Shown: positions 25,680 through 33,412 of the stretch, one piece after another | Numbering within the stretch: position 1 is the first letter of the stretch | Layout: every line of letters begins with the position of its first letter | Assembly: GCA_946411475.1 (NCBI GenBank) | Contig: CAMKED010000009.1 | Span: 1-37,493 of the forward strand | Direction: 5' to 3' | DNA length: 37,493 nucleotides | From: an uncultured Clostridia bacterium | Lineage (GTDB): Bacteria; Bacillota; Clostridia; Oscillospirales; Oscillospiraceae | The notes under the pieces: model-generated | The model's database searches: none | Told to the model about the DNA's origin: nothing | What the model saw: only the letters and a program-made list of their open reading frames with translations | Made by a program: the position numbers and the translations under genes

Positions 25680-25933
25680 CACAAATCTCCTTTCGTTTCT
25701 CTCTCTTAGAGAGAAAGAGAGAATATAATACAGTAGTAAGCATCAGTAGGAACTGTGGATTGTGGAAAATCCGATTTTTCCCTGTTCTGACAAGAAATAT
25801 TTTTCCACGCCAATTGTGGAAAAAACAACGGATTTCCACAGGGTTAAAGCGACGGAATATTTGAGAGCCGGCAATCCACAAAAAGTATTCCACTTTCCAC
25901 ATTCGACGTGGAAAACGGATACGGGACGGTTTG
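25680..25933. other. Putative chromosomal origin (oriC) with DnaA-box cluster
   Basis: Between dnaA and dnaN lie at least eight DnaA-box-like 9-mers in about 160 bp: TGTGGATTG (25754), TGTGGAAAA (25761), TTTTCCACG (25801), TGTGGAAAA (25815), TTTCCACAG (25833), AATCCACAA (25873), TTTCCACAT (25894) and CGTGGAAAA (25907). An AT-rich stretch and a TTTCTCTC/GAGAGAAA hairpin (25697-25717) lie on the dnaN side and could be the unwinding element. No comparable boxes are seen upstream of dnaA. Confidence 0.85.
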
Positions 25934-27247
25934 TTACAGCTTACTGTTGATATTCGCCGTAATATCCCGCAGATTGTCCATGGTTTCCTTGTCGTTTTTG
26001 GCGATCAGAGCTTCCACCTTTTGCAGGGAGGAAATGACGGTCGTATGGTCGCGGCCGAACTCGTTGCCGATGTTCTTATAGCTCTGGTGCGTCAGCTCCC
26101 GGATCAGATACATGGCGATCTGACGGGGCATCACGACGTTGTTGGATTTCAGTCGGCCGCGCAGCAGGTTTTCTTCCACGCTGTAATACCGGGAAACCTC
26201 GCCGATGATCAGAGCAGGCGTGGGCAGATTGTGCCCGGAATCCATATACATATCCTTGATGGCGCGGGAGACGTTGGGCAGATCGAGCGGCATGCCGTTG
26301 AGCTCGTGGTAGGCCTTGATGATATTCACCGTGCCCTCCAGGGAACGGACGTTGTTGGTGATATTCTCGGCAATATAGTTGCAGATTTCATCCGGCAGGT
26401 CCATGCCGAGCGAGTTGGCCTTGTTTTGAATGATGGCCATTCGGGTCTCATAGTCGGGCGGGATGATGTCGCAGATCAGGCCGCCTTCAAAGCGGGTGCG
26501 CAGGCGGTCCGCCAGCAGGGAAATCTCATTGGGCGGACGGTCCGAGGTGACGACGATCTGTTTGCGGCCCTCAAAGAGCTCGTTGAAGGTATGGAAGAAC
26601 TCCTCCTCCGTCGAAGCCTTACCGCCGATGAACTGAATATCGTCCATGAGCAGCAGATCCGCGTTGCGGTATTTTTTGCGGAATTCGACGTTGCGGTGCT
26701 CGCGCAGCGCAATGATCAACTCGTTGGTAAACTGCTCGGAGCTGATATAGACGATGTTGAAGTCGGGATAGTTCTGCTGGATACGGTTGGCGATTGCATA
26801 GAGCAGATGCGTCTTGCCCAGACCGGACGGTCCGTAGATAAACAGCGGGTTGTAGGCGGAAGCCGGCTTGTCGGTGACGGCAAGGGCGGCGTTGTAGGCA
26901 AAGCGGTTGGAAGGCCCCACAACAAAGGAATCGAAGGTAAACTGCGGATTAAATCGGGGCTTGCCGGCCCGATCCTTTGATTTCTGGAACTCGGCCAACT
27001 CCTCTTCACAGATGACGTCGACGTCGTAGTCCTGGCTTGTCAGTTCCCGAACCGCGTCGCGAATATAGCCCAGGCAGCGCCGCTCGATAAAATCCTTACA
27101 GAATTCCGAGGGCGCATAGACCGTCAGCTTCTGTTCATTCATCTCCAGAATGTAGGATTGATCGAAAAAGGTGGATACGATGCCGGGGGTCATGCGCTCG
27201 TCCAGGTAGGCTATGACCTTGGCCCAGATGTAGGCGTTGGAATACAT
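25934..27247 (-). CDS. dnaA: Chromosomal replication initiator DnaA
   Basis: The 437-residue protein has domain I (residues 1-80), a short linker, an AAA+ core with Walker A GPSGLGKT (139-146) and Walker B LLLMDDIQ (198-205), and C-terminal domain IV with the DnaA-box reading signature GRDHTTV (398-404). GGAGGTG precedes the ATG by 7 nt. It opens the leftward replication operon; the oriC-like boxes follow it directly. Confidence 0.97.
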   Translation of the reverse strand: MYSNAYIWAKVIAYLDERMTPGIVSTFFDQSYILEMNEQKLTVYAPSEFCKDFIERRCLGYIRDAVRELTSQDYDVDVICEEELAEFQKSKDRAGKPRFNPQFTFDSFVVGPSNRFAYNAALAVTDKPASAYNPLFIYGPSGLGKTHLLYAIANRIQQNYPDFNIVYISSEQFTNELIIALREHRNVEFRKKYRNADLLLMDDIQFIGGKASTEEEFFHTFNELFEGRKQIVVTSDRPPNEISLLADRLRTRFEGGLICDIIPPDYETRMAIIQNKANSLGMDLPDEICNYIAENITNNVRSLEGTVNIIKAYHELNGMPLDLPNVSRAIKDMYMDSGHNLPTPALIIGEVSRYYSVEENLLRGRLKSNNVVMPRQIAMYLIRELTHQSYKNIGNEFGRDHTTVISSLQKVEALIAKNDKETMDNLRDITANINSKL

Positions 27248-27295
27248 GAAAACACACCTCCGGAGTGCGAAAAATACGTATACTACATCCCTATT

Positions 27296-27324
27296 ATTAT
27301 ACCATAAAATCTGTTATTTTACAA
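27296..27324 (-). promoter_or_regulatory. dnaA promoter
   Basis: On the - strand TTGTAA (27319-27324) and TATAAT (27296-27301) are 17 bp apart, about 50 bp upstream of the dnaA ATG. Confidence 0.65.
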
Positions 27325-27449
27325 GTCTTTTTCGCTGATTTCTTTATAATATTGTATAGATTTGGTTTTGACGGAAAAATAAACAGCAATCACAGGCACA
27401 AAAGGAAAAGAAAACTGACGCCGACGGCGTAAAGGGAAAGACCTATAAA

Positions 27450-27503
27450 AAACAAATGTTTGATTTTTGAACTGAAATGCAGTACAATCAAAAGGAGGTG
27501 ATC
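27450..27503 (+). promoter_or_regulatory. lexA promoter, possible SOS box and full-length Shine-Dalgarno
   Basis: TTGATT (27460-27465) and TACAAT (27483-27488) are 17 bp apart. A palindrome AAACAAATGTTT (27450-27461) overlaps the -35 and resembles the GAAC-N4-GTTC box with changes. AAAGGAGGTGATC (27491-27503) matches the 16S 3' end over 13 bases, unusually long. Confidence 0.5.
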
Positions 27504-27508
27504 GAAAA

Positions 27509-28111
27509 ATGGCGGAAAAAGAGAAGCGAAGCGAGATTTTCTGTTTTATTGAAGAATACGTGGAAGCACATGGATACGGTCCATCTGTCCGGGAAATTTG
27601 CGAAGCCGTGAATTTGAAATCGACTGCAACGGTACATTATCACTTGCGTCAGCTTGCCGAAGAGCGTAAAATTCAGATCGGAAACGGAAAAAAGCGGGCA
27701 ATTTCCCTCAGCCATCCGGAGCGACAGGAGAAACGGCAGAAGGATGAGCTTCTGTCTATCCCGATTCTCGGCACCGTGGCAGCCGGACAGCCGATCCTGG
27801 CCCAGGAACAGATCGACGGGTATCTCTCCTGGGACGCTGCACCTGGCTGGTTTGCCCTGCGTGTGAAGGGAGAAAGCATGAAAAACGCCGGAATTCTGTC
27901 CGGTGACCTGGTGATTGTCCGGCCGCAGCCCACAGCCGAAAACGGAGAGATCGTCGTCGCGTTGTTGGACGACGAGGCCACCGTCAAACGCTTCTCCCAA
28001 AAAAACGGACATATCTTACTGCTGCCGGAAAACGAGGCCTTCTCCCCCATCGACGGCGACGATGCCGTGATCCTCGGTCTGGTGCGCGGTTTAGTCAGAA
28101 GCTATGATTGA
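27509..28111 (+). CDS. lexA: LexA repressor
   Basis: The 200-residue SOS repressor has an N-terminal winged helix (GYGPSVREICEAVNLKSTAT) and a C-terminal self-cleaving domain with site A92-G93 (GTVAAGQPI), nucleophile S123 (GESMKNAGI) and K160 (DEATVKRF). RecA filaments trigger cleavage. It is divergent from dnaA, with a likely own promoter and a possible autoregulatory box. A parS site follows its stop codon by 2 bp. Confidence 0.96.
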   Translation: MAEKEKRSEIFCFIEEYVEAHGYGPSVREICEAVNLKSTATVHYHLRQLAEERKIQIGNGKKRAISLSHPERQEKRQKDELLSIPILGTVAAGQPILAQEQIDGYLSWDAAPGWFALRVKGESMKNAGILSGDLVIVRPQPTAENGEIVVALLDDEATVKRFSQKNGHILLLPENEAFSPIDGDDAVILGLVRGLVRSYD

Positions 28112-28113
28112 CA

Positions 28114-28129
28114 TGTTTCACGTGAAACA
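28114..28129. promoter_or_regulatory. parS site
   Basis: A perfect 16-bp parS, TGTTTCACGTGAAACA, the ParB binding site, lies between lexA and parA. A second perfect copy is at 33382. Confidence 0.95.
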
Positions 28130-28153
28130 ATTCTGAATTCGACGGATTATATC

Positions 28154-28181
28154 TTGCTTTTTCGGGAGATTGTGTTATAAT
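28154..28181 (+). promoter_or_regulatory. parA promoter
   Basis: TTGCTT (28154-28159) and TATAAT (28176-28181) are 16 bp apart with an extended TG before the -10. The nearby parS could give ParB-dependent autoregulation. Confidence 0.6.
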
Positions 28182-28214
28182 CAGGAGGAAAATGAAAGGA
28201 AGGGGGATTCGACC

Positions 28215-28970
28215 GTGAAGATCGTAGCCGTTGTCAACCAAAAAGGCGGCGTCGGAAAGACCACCACGGCTGTGAATCTCACAGCAGCGCTTACCGCAAA
28301 GGGCGCAAAGGTTCTGTTGGTGGATTTTGATCCGCAGGCAAACGCAAGCTCCGGCATGGGCGTCAGCCGACACAGCAAATATACCTCTTATGACGTGATC
28401 ATCAACGGAGTTGCCGCCAAGGAAGCAATTGTAAATACAAAATGGGGCGACGTGCTGCCTTCGTCCTCCGCGCTGGCCGGCGCCGGCGTGGAGCTGGCAG
28501 ACATGGAACGCAGAGAGTTTATTCTCAAGCAGGCTCTGGATCCGGTTGCGGAAGAATATGATTACGTTTTCATTGACTGCCCGCCTTCTCTGGAGCTGCT
28601 GACGCTGAACGGTCTTTGCGCTGCTTCTCAGATCTTGATTCCGGTGCAGTGCGAATATTACGCGCTGGAGGGTCTGTCTGATCTCATGTCTACCATGCGC
28701 GTGGTCAAAAAGCGTCTGAATCCGCAGCTCACCGTTTTCGGCGTTCTGCTGACGATGTACGACGGGCGTACGAACTTCTCCAGTCAGGTGGCGCAGGAAG
28801 TGCGTCGCTTTTTCCCGGGAAGGGTCTACGCAGCGGCCATTCCCCGCAACGTCCGACTTGCCGAAGCGCCGAGCCACGGAATGCCAATCACTGCTTATGA
28901 CAAGCACAGCAAAGGAACAAAAGCTTATCTGCAAGTCGCGGAAGAGATTCTGCGCGGCAACAAAAAATAG
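28215..28970 (+). CDS. parA: Chromosome partitioning ATPase ParA (Soj)
   Basis: The 251-residue protein has a deviant Walker A KGGVGKTT (residues 10-17), LLVDFDPQANASSG and YDYVFIDCPPSLELLTLNGL, the ParA/MinD pattern. It binds DNA as an ATP dimer and works with ParB at parS. GTG 28215 is chosen as the start, with AAGGAAGGGGG upstream, because it gives the family start MKIVAVVNQKGG. parB follows after 11 bp. Confidence 0.95.
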   Translation: MKIVAVVNQKGGVGKTTTAVNLTAALTAKGAKVLLVDFDPQANASSGMGVSRHSKYTSYDVIINGVAAKEAIVNTKWGDVLPSSSALAGAGVELADMERREFILKQALDPVAEEYDYVFIDCPPSLELLTLNGLCAASQILIPVQCEYYALEGLSDLMSTMRVVKKRLNPQLTVFGVLLTMYDGRTNFSSQVAQEVRRFFPGRVYAAAIPRNVRLAEAPSHGMPITAYDKHSKGTKAYLQVAEEILRGNKK

Positions 28971-28981
28971 GAGTACCGTTT

Positions 28982-29869
28982 ATGAAAAAGCAAACAGGCT
29001 TAGGTCGGGGCCTCAGCGCGCTGCTGGAAGACCCCAATCTGGAATTTACGCAGCAAAAAGGCGGCGTCAGCAGTGTTCCGCTGCATAAGGTAGAGCCCAA
29101 TCCCCTGCAGCCAAGGCGCGAGTTTGACCCAGAGGCCTTGCAGGCCCTTGCGGATTCGATTACCGCGCATGGCATGATCCAGCCTTTGACGGTGCGCGAG
29201 CTGCCCGGCGGCTATTATCAGATCATTGCCGGCGAGCGCCGCTGGCGTGCCGCAAGAATGGCTGGGCTTCAGGAAGTCCCGGTTTTGATCGTGGAAGCCG
29301 ACGACAGAAAGGTCATGGAGCTGGCTCTGGTCGAGAACCTGCAGCGCGAGGACCTTAACCCAATGGAAGAAGCTCAGGGCTACCGTTCCCTGATGGAGGA
29401 CTACGGTCTGACGCAGGCCGAAACTGCCGAACGCGTCGGCAAGTCGCGTCCCGCGGTGGCAAATGCGCTCCGGCTGCTGAGCCTTTCGGAGGATCTTGCC
29501 GAGCTGGTCCGAAACGGGACCCTGTCTCCCGGACATGCGCGGGCTCTGCTGGGCGTCAAGAGCGATAAGCTTCGGAAGCAGGCCGCACAGCGGATCATTG
29601 CGCTGCAGCTTTCCGTCCGTCAGGCGGAAACGCTTTGCAAGAATCTGGAAAAGCCAAAGCAGGAGACCAAGGAGGAACCCCTCGCGGTCGATTACGTGGC
29701 CGAGTGCGAAAAGACGCTGAGCCGCCGTCTGGGCCGTAAGGTCCGGATCGTGAACGGAAAGAAAAAAGGCCGCTTTGAACTGGAATTCTACGGACAGGAT
29801 GATCTCAATCGATTGCTCTTTGCGCTGCAGCGGATCTCCTTAAAGGAGGAAGCGCAGAATGAAGAATAA
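28982..29869 (+). CDS. parB: Chromosome partitioning protein ParB (Spo0J)
   Basis: The 295-residue CTPase clamp starts GLGRGLSALL and has VEPNPLQPRREFDPEALQAL, box II GERRWRAAR near residue 82, ALVENLQREDLNPMEEAQGY and a helix-turn-helix LTQAETAERVGKSRPAVANA that reads parS. The C-terminal dimer domain ends near residue 288. The 3' end overlaps the next gene by 11 bp. Confidence 0.96.
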   Translation: MKKQTGLGRGLSALLEDPNLEFTQQKGGVSSVPLHKVEPNPLQPRREFDPEALQALADSITAHGMIQPLTVRELPGGYYQIIAGERRWRAARMAGLQEVPVLIVEADDRKVMELALVENLQREDLNPMEEAQGYRSLMEDYGLTQAETAERVGKSRPAVANALRLLSLSEDLAELVRNGTLSPGHARALLGVKSDKLRKQAAQRIIALQLSVRQAETLCKNLEKPKQETKEEPLAVDYVAECEKTLSRRLGRKVRIVNGKKKGRFELEFYGQDDLNRLLFALQRISLKEEAQNEE

Positions 29870-30482
29870 GAAAGACGAGTTGGCGCAGTTCAAGGGTGTG
29901 GAAGACCATACGCCGACGCCGCAGGATCCTTCTCAGGTTCTCTCCCCGCGCCGCAGGACCGCGTTGGTGAGCTATCTGGCAATTCTCTTTGCCATCGCTT
30001 TTCTGTTCGTTGCATTGACGATGGCTATGGAGACAAAGCACGTTAAGATGATCAACGAAGCCTTGGAGGACAGCAATCAGAAGACCTCCGCTTCCCTCAC
30101 CGGCAGTATCAACGCATTGCAGGAAGAAAATCGCTCGCTTACGGAAAACAAGACACAGCTCGAAACGCAGATTTCCGAGCTGCAGGCCGCTCTGGAGGCT
30201 GCTGCCGAAAAAGAACAGGACGGCAGCAAACAGTTGGAGGCGCTCAACGGGGAAAAACAGAAGCTTGAAGCAGAAAAGGAAGAACTTCTGACCCAAATCG
30301 AAGCGCTGACCAAGCAGGCGCAGGACGCTGTGACGGTAAGCGAACTGCTGCAAAAGGCAATCGTTCTGAATGAAAGCGGAGATATTGCAGGTCTTTCTGA
30401 GATTCTGAATCAGATTGGACCGATGAAGGAGCTGCTTTCGCCAACCGAGCGGGATATTTACGACAGTCTTGTGATCGACTGA
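29859..30482 (+). CDS. Membrane-anchored coiled-coil protein, unknown function
   Basis: The 207-residue protein has a cytoplasmic, polar N-terminus of about 33 residues, one membrane span (LVSYLAILFAIAFLFVALTM, about residues 36-57) and a long coiled coil (about 70-165: ENRSLTENKTQLETQISELQ and onward). A small helical end domain follows (SELLQKAIVLNESGDIAGLS and onward). It overlaps parB by 11 bp, so it is translationally coupled. I recognise no family. Position and form suggest an envelope link to segregation or division, but that is inference. Confidence 0.8.
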   Translation: MKNKKDELAQFKGVEDHTPTPQDPSQVLSPRRRTALVSYLAILFAIAFLFVALTMAMETKHVKMINEALEDSNQKTSASLTGSINALQEENRSLTENKTQLETQISELQAALEAAAEKEQDGSKQLEALNGEKQKLEAEKEELLTQIEALTKQAQDAVTVSELLQKAIVLNESGDIAGLSEILNQIGPMKELLSPTERDIYDSLVID

Positions 30483-30520
30483 GCCTATATTTATAATGTA
30501 AGAAAAAGAGGGAAAACACC

Positions 30521-31807
30521 ATGTTGGATATTCGCAGAATCAAAGAAAACCCCGAAGAAGTCAAGCGGCTGCTCCGCGCAAAGGAAGTTGACTGTGACGA
30601 AGCCGTGGACAAGATCCTGGAGCTGGATCAGAAGCGCCGCGAGCTGATTGCCTCCACAGAGGCCAAAAAGGCCGAACAAAACAAGGTTTCCAAGCAAATT
30701 CCCGTGCTGAAAAAGCAGGGGCAGGACGTGGCCCCCATCTTCCAGCAGATGACGGAGCTGAAAAATCAGATCGCGGACAACGACAAGGCCCTGAGCGACG
30801 TCGAGGCTGAGTACCGGACCTGGATGCTGAGCCTGCCCAATCTCCCCGATCCCGATCTCAAGCCCGGCGGCAAAGAGAACAACGAGCCGCTGCGCTACTA
30901 CGGCGAGCCGCACAAGTTCGATTTTGAGCCCAAGCATCACGTGGATCTCTGCACGGATCTTGGCCTGATCGACTATGAGCGCGGCACCAAACTGGCCGGA
31001 ACCGGCTTCTGGATCTATACCGGCCTCGGCGCTCGCCTCGAATGGGCGCTTTTGAACTACTTTATGGATTGCCACCTGGCCGATGGCTACGAAATGGTGA
31101 TCCTGCCCCACATGTTGGAGTACAAATGCGGTGAGACAGCGGGTCAGTTCCCGAAGTTTGCCGACGAGGTCTATAAGATCGCCAATCCCACCGACGAGCG
31201 GATGCACTTCATGCTGCCGACAGCGGAGACGGCCCTGGCCTCCTTCCACCGGGAGGAGATCCTGAAGCAAAGCGATTTGCCGCACAAGATGTTCGCCTAC
31301 ACGCCCTGCTTCCGGCGTGAGGCTGGCTCCCACCGGGCGGACGAGCGTGGTATGGTGCGCGGTCACCAGTTCAATAAGATCGAAATGTTCCAGTTGACCC
31401 TGCCCGAGAAGTCCGACGAAGCCTTTGAGGAGCTGGTGACCAAGGCGGAGAACCTGGTCAAGGGTCTGGGCTTCCACTTCCGTACCGTCAAGCTTGCGGC
31501 GGGAGACTGCTCCGCTTCCATGGCGCGAACCTATGATATCGAGATCCAGATTCCTTCCATGAACGGCTACAAGGAGGTCTCCTCCGTCTCCAACGCCCGG
31601 GATTATCAGGCGCGGCGCGGAAATATCCGTTTCCGCCGCGAGGAAAGCGGAAAGATCGAATACGTCCATACGCTGAACGGCTCCGGTCTTGCCACCTCCC
31701 GCATCTTCCCTGCTATGGTCGAGCAGAACCAGCGCGCCGACGGCTCCATTGTTGTGCCCGAGGTCCTGCGTAAGTATCTGGGCGGCCTGGAAATCATTCA
31801 GAAATAA
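30521..31807 (+). CDS. serS: Serine-tRNA ligase
   Basis: The 428-residue class II synthetase charges tRNA-Ser. It has the N-terminal tRNA-binding coiled coil (residues 1-105), motif 2 FRREAGSHRADERGM near residue 267 with GHQFNKIEMF, and motif 3 with NGSGLATSR near 387. It ends LGGLEIIQK. AGAGGG lies about 9 nt before the ATG. It is complete. Confidence 0.97.
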   Translation: MLDIRRIKENPEEVKRLLRAKEVDCDEAVDKILELDQKRRELIASTEAKKAEQNKVSKQIPVLKKQGQDVAPIFQQMTELKNQIADNDKALSDVEAEYRTWMLSLPNLPDPDLKPGGKENNEPLRYYGEPHKFDFEPKHHVDLCTDLGLIDYERGTKLAGTGFWIYTGLGARLEWALLNYFMDCHLADGYEMVILPHMLEYKCGETAGQFPKFADEVYKIANPTDERMHFMLPTAETALASFHREEILKQSDLPHKMFAYTPCFRREAGSHRADERGMVRGHQFNKIEMFQLTLPEKSDEAFEELVTKAENLVKGLGFHFRTVKLAAGDCSASMARTYDIEIQIPSMNGYKEVSSVSNARDYQARRGNIRFRREESGKIEYVHTLNGSGLATSRIFPAMVEQNQRADGSIVVPEVLRKYLGGLEIIQK

Positions 31808-31853
31808 TCGGCGCAGCCGGTTATATAGATATTTTGAGAAAGGAGGAAACGAA

Positions 31854-32300
31854 ATGGCAAAGAATGAAAAGAAGGGCATTGTGAAAGAGTTCAAGGAGTT
31901 TGCGCTCCAGGGCAACCTGTTTGATATGGCTGTCGGCGTTCTGATCGGCGGCGTGTTCAAGGACCTGGTCAGCTCCTTCACCAACAATATCATCATGCCC
32001 ATCATCGGCATCTTCACCGGCAACGTGAATTTCTCCGAGTGGAAAGTGGAACTGCCTTCGCTTTTCGGGGAAAAAGCTGAGCCCAATTATTTGAATGTCG
32101 GCGATTTTATCTCCAGCATTATCACTTTCTTTATCCTGGCCTGGGTCATCTTCTTGATGATCAAGGGCATGAACGCGCTGCGTGCCAAGGCGAAGAAAGC
32201 CAAGGAGGAAGAGGAAAAGAAGGAAGAACCCGCGCCTCCCGAACCCTCCGCCGAAGAAAAACTGTTGACCGAGATCCGCGACCTGCTGGCAAAAAAATAA
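31854..32300 (+). CDS. mscL: Large-conductance mechanosensitive channel
   Basis: The 148-residue channel has the amphipathic N-terminus EFKEFALQGNLFDMAVGVLI with TM1 (VGVLIGGVFKDLVSSFTNNI), a periplasmic loop, TM2 (FISSIITFFILAWVIFLMIK) and a charged C-terminal helix. It releases solutes under osmotic downshock. AGGAGG precedes the ATG. It is followed by a strong terminator and was probably transcribed with serS. Confidence 0.96.
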   Translation: MAKNEKKGIVKEFKEFALQGNLFDMAVGVLIGGVFKDLVSSFTNNIIMPIIGIFTGNVNFSEWKVELPSLFGEKAEPNYLNVGDFISSIITFFILAWVIFLMIKGMNALRAKAKKAKEEEEKKEEPAPPEPSAEEKLLTEIRDLLAKK

Positions 32301-32305
32301 TAAGA

Positions 32306-32350
32306 AAACAAGAATGAGACAATCGACCGATTGTCTCATTCTTGTTTATA
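32306..32350. terminator. Bidirectional intrinsic terminator between mscL and the radical SAM gene
   Basis: A 20-bp perfect stem (AACAAGAATGAGACAATCG against its complement) has A-rich and T-rich edges on both sides. It serves mscL and the convergent gene, whose stop codon lies in its right edge. Confidence 0.85.
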
Positions 32351-33242
32351 GAATCCCTTCTCCGTTGAATTCGGGGACGTATTCAAGGCTGGCGGCCTCG
32401 GGTCCCTGGAGGAATCCGTCGTCCAACCCGAAGAAATAGAGCCAGGAGAGAACGGTATCGTACTCTTCCTTCGTGATTCGCCTGTCAAAGGGCGGCAGCT
32501 TGGACGCCGGTCCCATTGGCACGTACTGGCTCATCAGAGAAACCAGCACAGAACCCTTTGGAAAGCTGCTGGCGATCCATTCCAGTACGCCAATCGAGTT
32601 GTCCACCTGACCGGGTAAGATCAGGTGACGAATCAACACGCCGCGCTTCATCAGGCCGTTTTCAATCACAGCAGGGCCCGTCTGTCGATACATTTCCAAA
32701 ATTGCCGCCTTGGCCGTCTCCACATAGTCCGGCGCGGCAGAAAGCAGACGTGCCAGCTTTGGTTCGGAATACTTCATGTCCGGCAGCCAGACGTCGATCT
32801 TCCCTTCCAACGCCCTGAGCGTCTCGACGCGCTCGTATCCGCCGCAGTTGTAGACAATCGGAACAGGCAGCTTCGGTTCCAGCGCAAGCAGAATGTCCGG
32901 AAGGAAGTGTGTGGGCGTCACAAGATTGATATTATGGTGACCTTCGGAAATCAGGTGCTCAAAAATCTCTCGCAGACGGGCGGAATTCAAGGCATAGCCG
33001 TGTTTTTGCGCCGAAATCTCATAGTTTTGACAGAAGCGGCAGCGCAGCGTGCAGCCGGAAAAAAAGACGGCGCCGGAGCCGTATTCGCCGGAGATCACTG
33101 GCTCCTCCCAATAGTGTCCGGCTGCTCTGGCTGCCACCGGATAGTCGGGCATCCCGCAAAATCCGAGCTCCCCTGCCGTTCGGTCCACGCCGCATTGCCG
33201 AGGGCAAAGGGTGCATTTCGTGTATGACAAAACCTGTTCCAT
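32346..33242 (-). CDS. Radical SAM protein, PflX-like (COG1313 type)
   Basis: The 298-residue protein has an N-terminal cysteine group (CTLCPRQCGVDRTAGELGFC) and the radical SAM cluster motif CTLRCRFCQNYE (CxxxCxxC, near residue 64). NLVTPTHFLPDILLALEP, VYNCGGYE and IDVWLPDMKY are typical of pyruvate-formate-lyase-activase-like PflX proteins. The substrate is unknown. GGGAGG precedes the ATG. A terminator-like hairpin sits just upstream of that ribosome site. Confidence 0.88.
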   Translation of the reverse strand: MEQVLSYTKCTLCPRQCGVDRTAGELGFCGMPDYPVAARAAGHYWEEPVISGEYGSGAVFFSGCTLRCRFCQNYEISAQKHGYALNSARLREIFEHLISEGHHNINLVTPTHFLPDILLALEPKLPVPIVYNCGGYERVETLRALEGKIDVWLPDMKYSEPKLARLLSAAPDYVETAKAAILEMYRQTGPAVIENGLMKRGVLIRHLILPGQVDNSIGVLEWIASSFPKGSVLVSLMSQYVPMGPASKLPPFDRRITKEEYDTVLSWLYFFGLDDGFLQGPEAASLEYVPEFNGEGIL

Positions 33243-33262
33243 GGATCGAATGGCCTCCCAAG

Positions 33263-33313
33263 AAAAAAGCTATGATAGCGTAAATGAAATCATTCCTTCT
33301 ACGCTATCATAGC
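33263..33313 (-). promoter_or_regulatory. Terminator-like leader hairpin before the radical SAM gene
   Basis: On the - strand a 14-bp stem (GCTATGATAGCGTA against TACGCTATCATAGC) is followed directly by TTTTTT and then GGGAGG and the ATG. It may be an attenuator, or a terminator for antisense transcripts coming from the rlmD side. Confidence 0.55.
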
Positions 33314-33336
33314 AGAAAAATCCGAAAATCGCAAGC

Positions 33337-33365
33337 TTTACGAAACAACAAAGCTGTGTTATAAT
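33337..33365 (+). promoter_or_regulatory. rlmD promoter
   Basis: TATAAT at 33360-33365 with a weak -35 TTTACG at 33337-33342 (17-bp spacer). The transcript would start just upstream of the second parS. Confidence 0.5.
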
Positions 33366-33381
33366 GAAAGCACAACAAAAA

Positions 33382-33397
33382 TGTTTCACGTGAAACA
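33382..33397. promoter_or_regulatory. parS site in the rlmD leader
   Basis: A second perfect TGTTTCACGTGAAACA lies 15 bp before the rlmD ATG, within the predicted 5' leader. Confidence 0.92.
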
Positions 33398-33412
33398 AAA
33401 TGGGGGCTTGTT

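Noticed and set aside
27248-27508. Second half of a bipartite oriC upstream of dnaA
   Set aside because: No DnaA-box-like 9-mers were found there; only promoters for dnaA and lexA.
30491-32086. A 531-aa open frame opposite serS and mscL
   Set aside because: Antisense shadow of well-identified genes.
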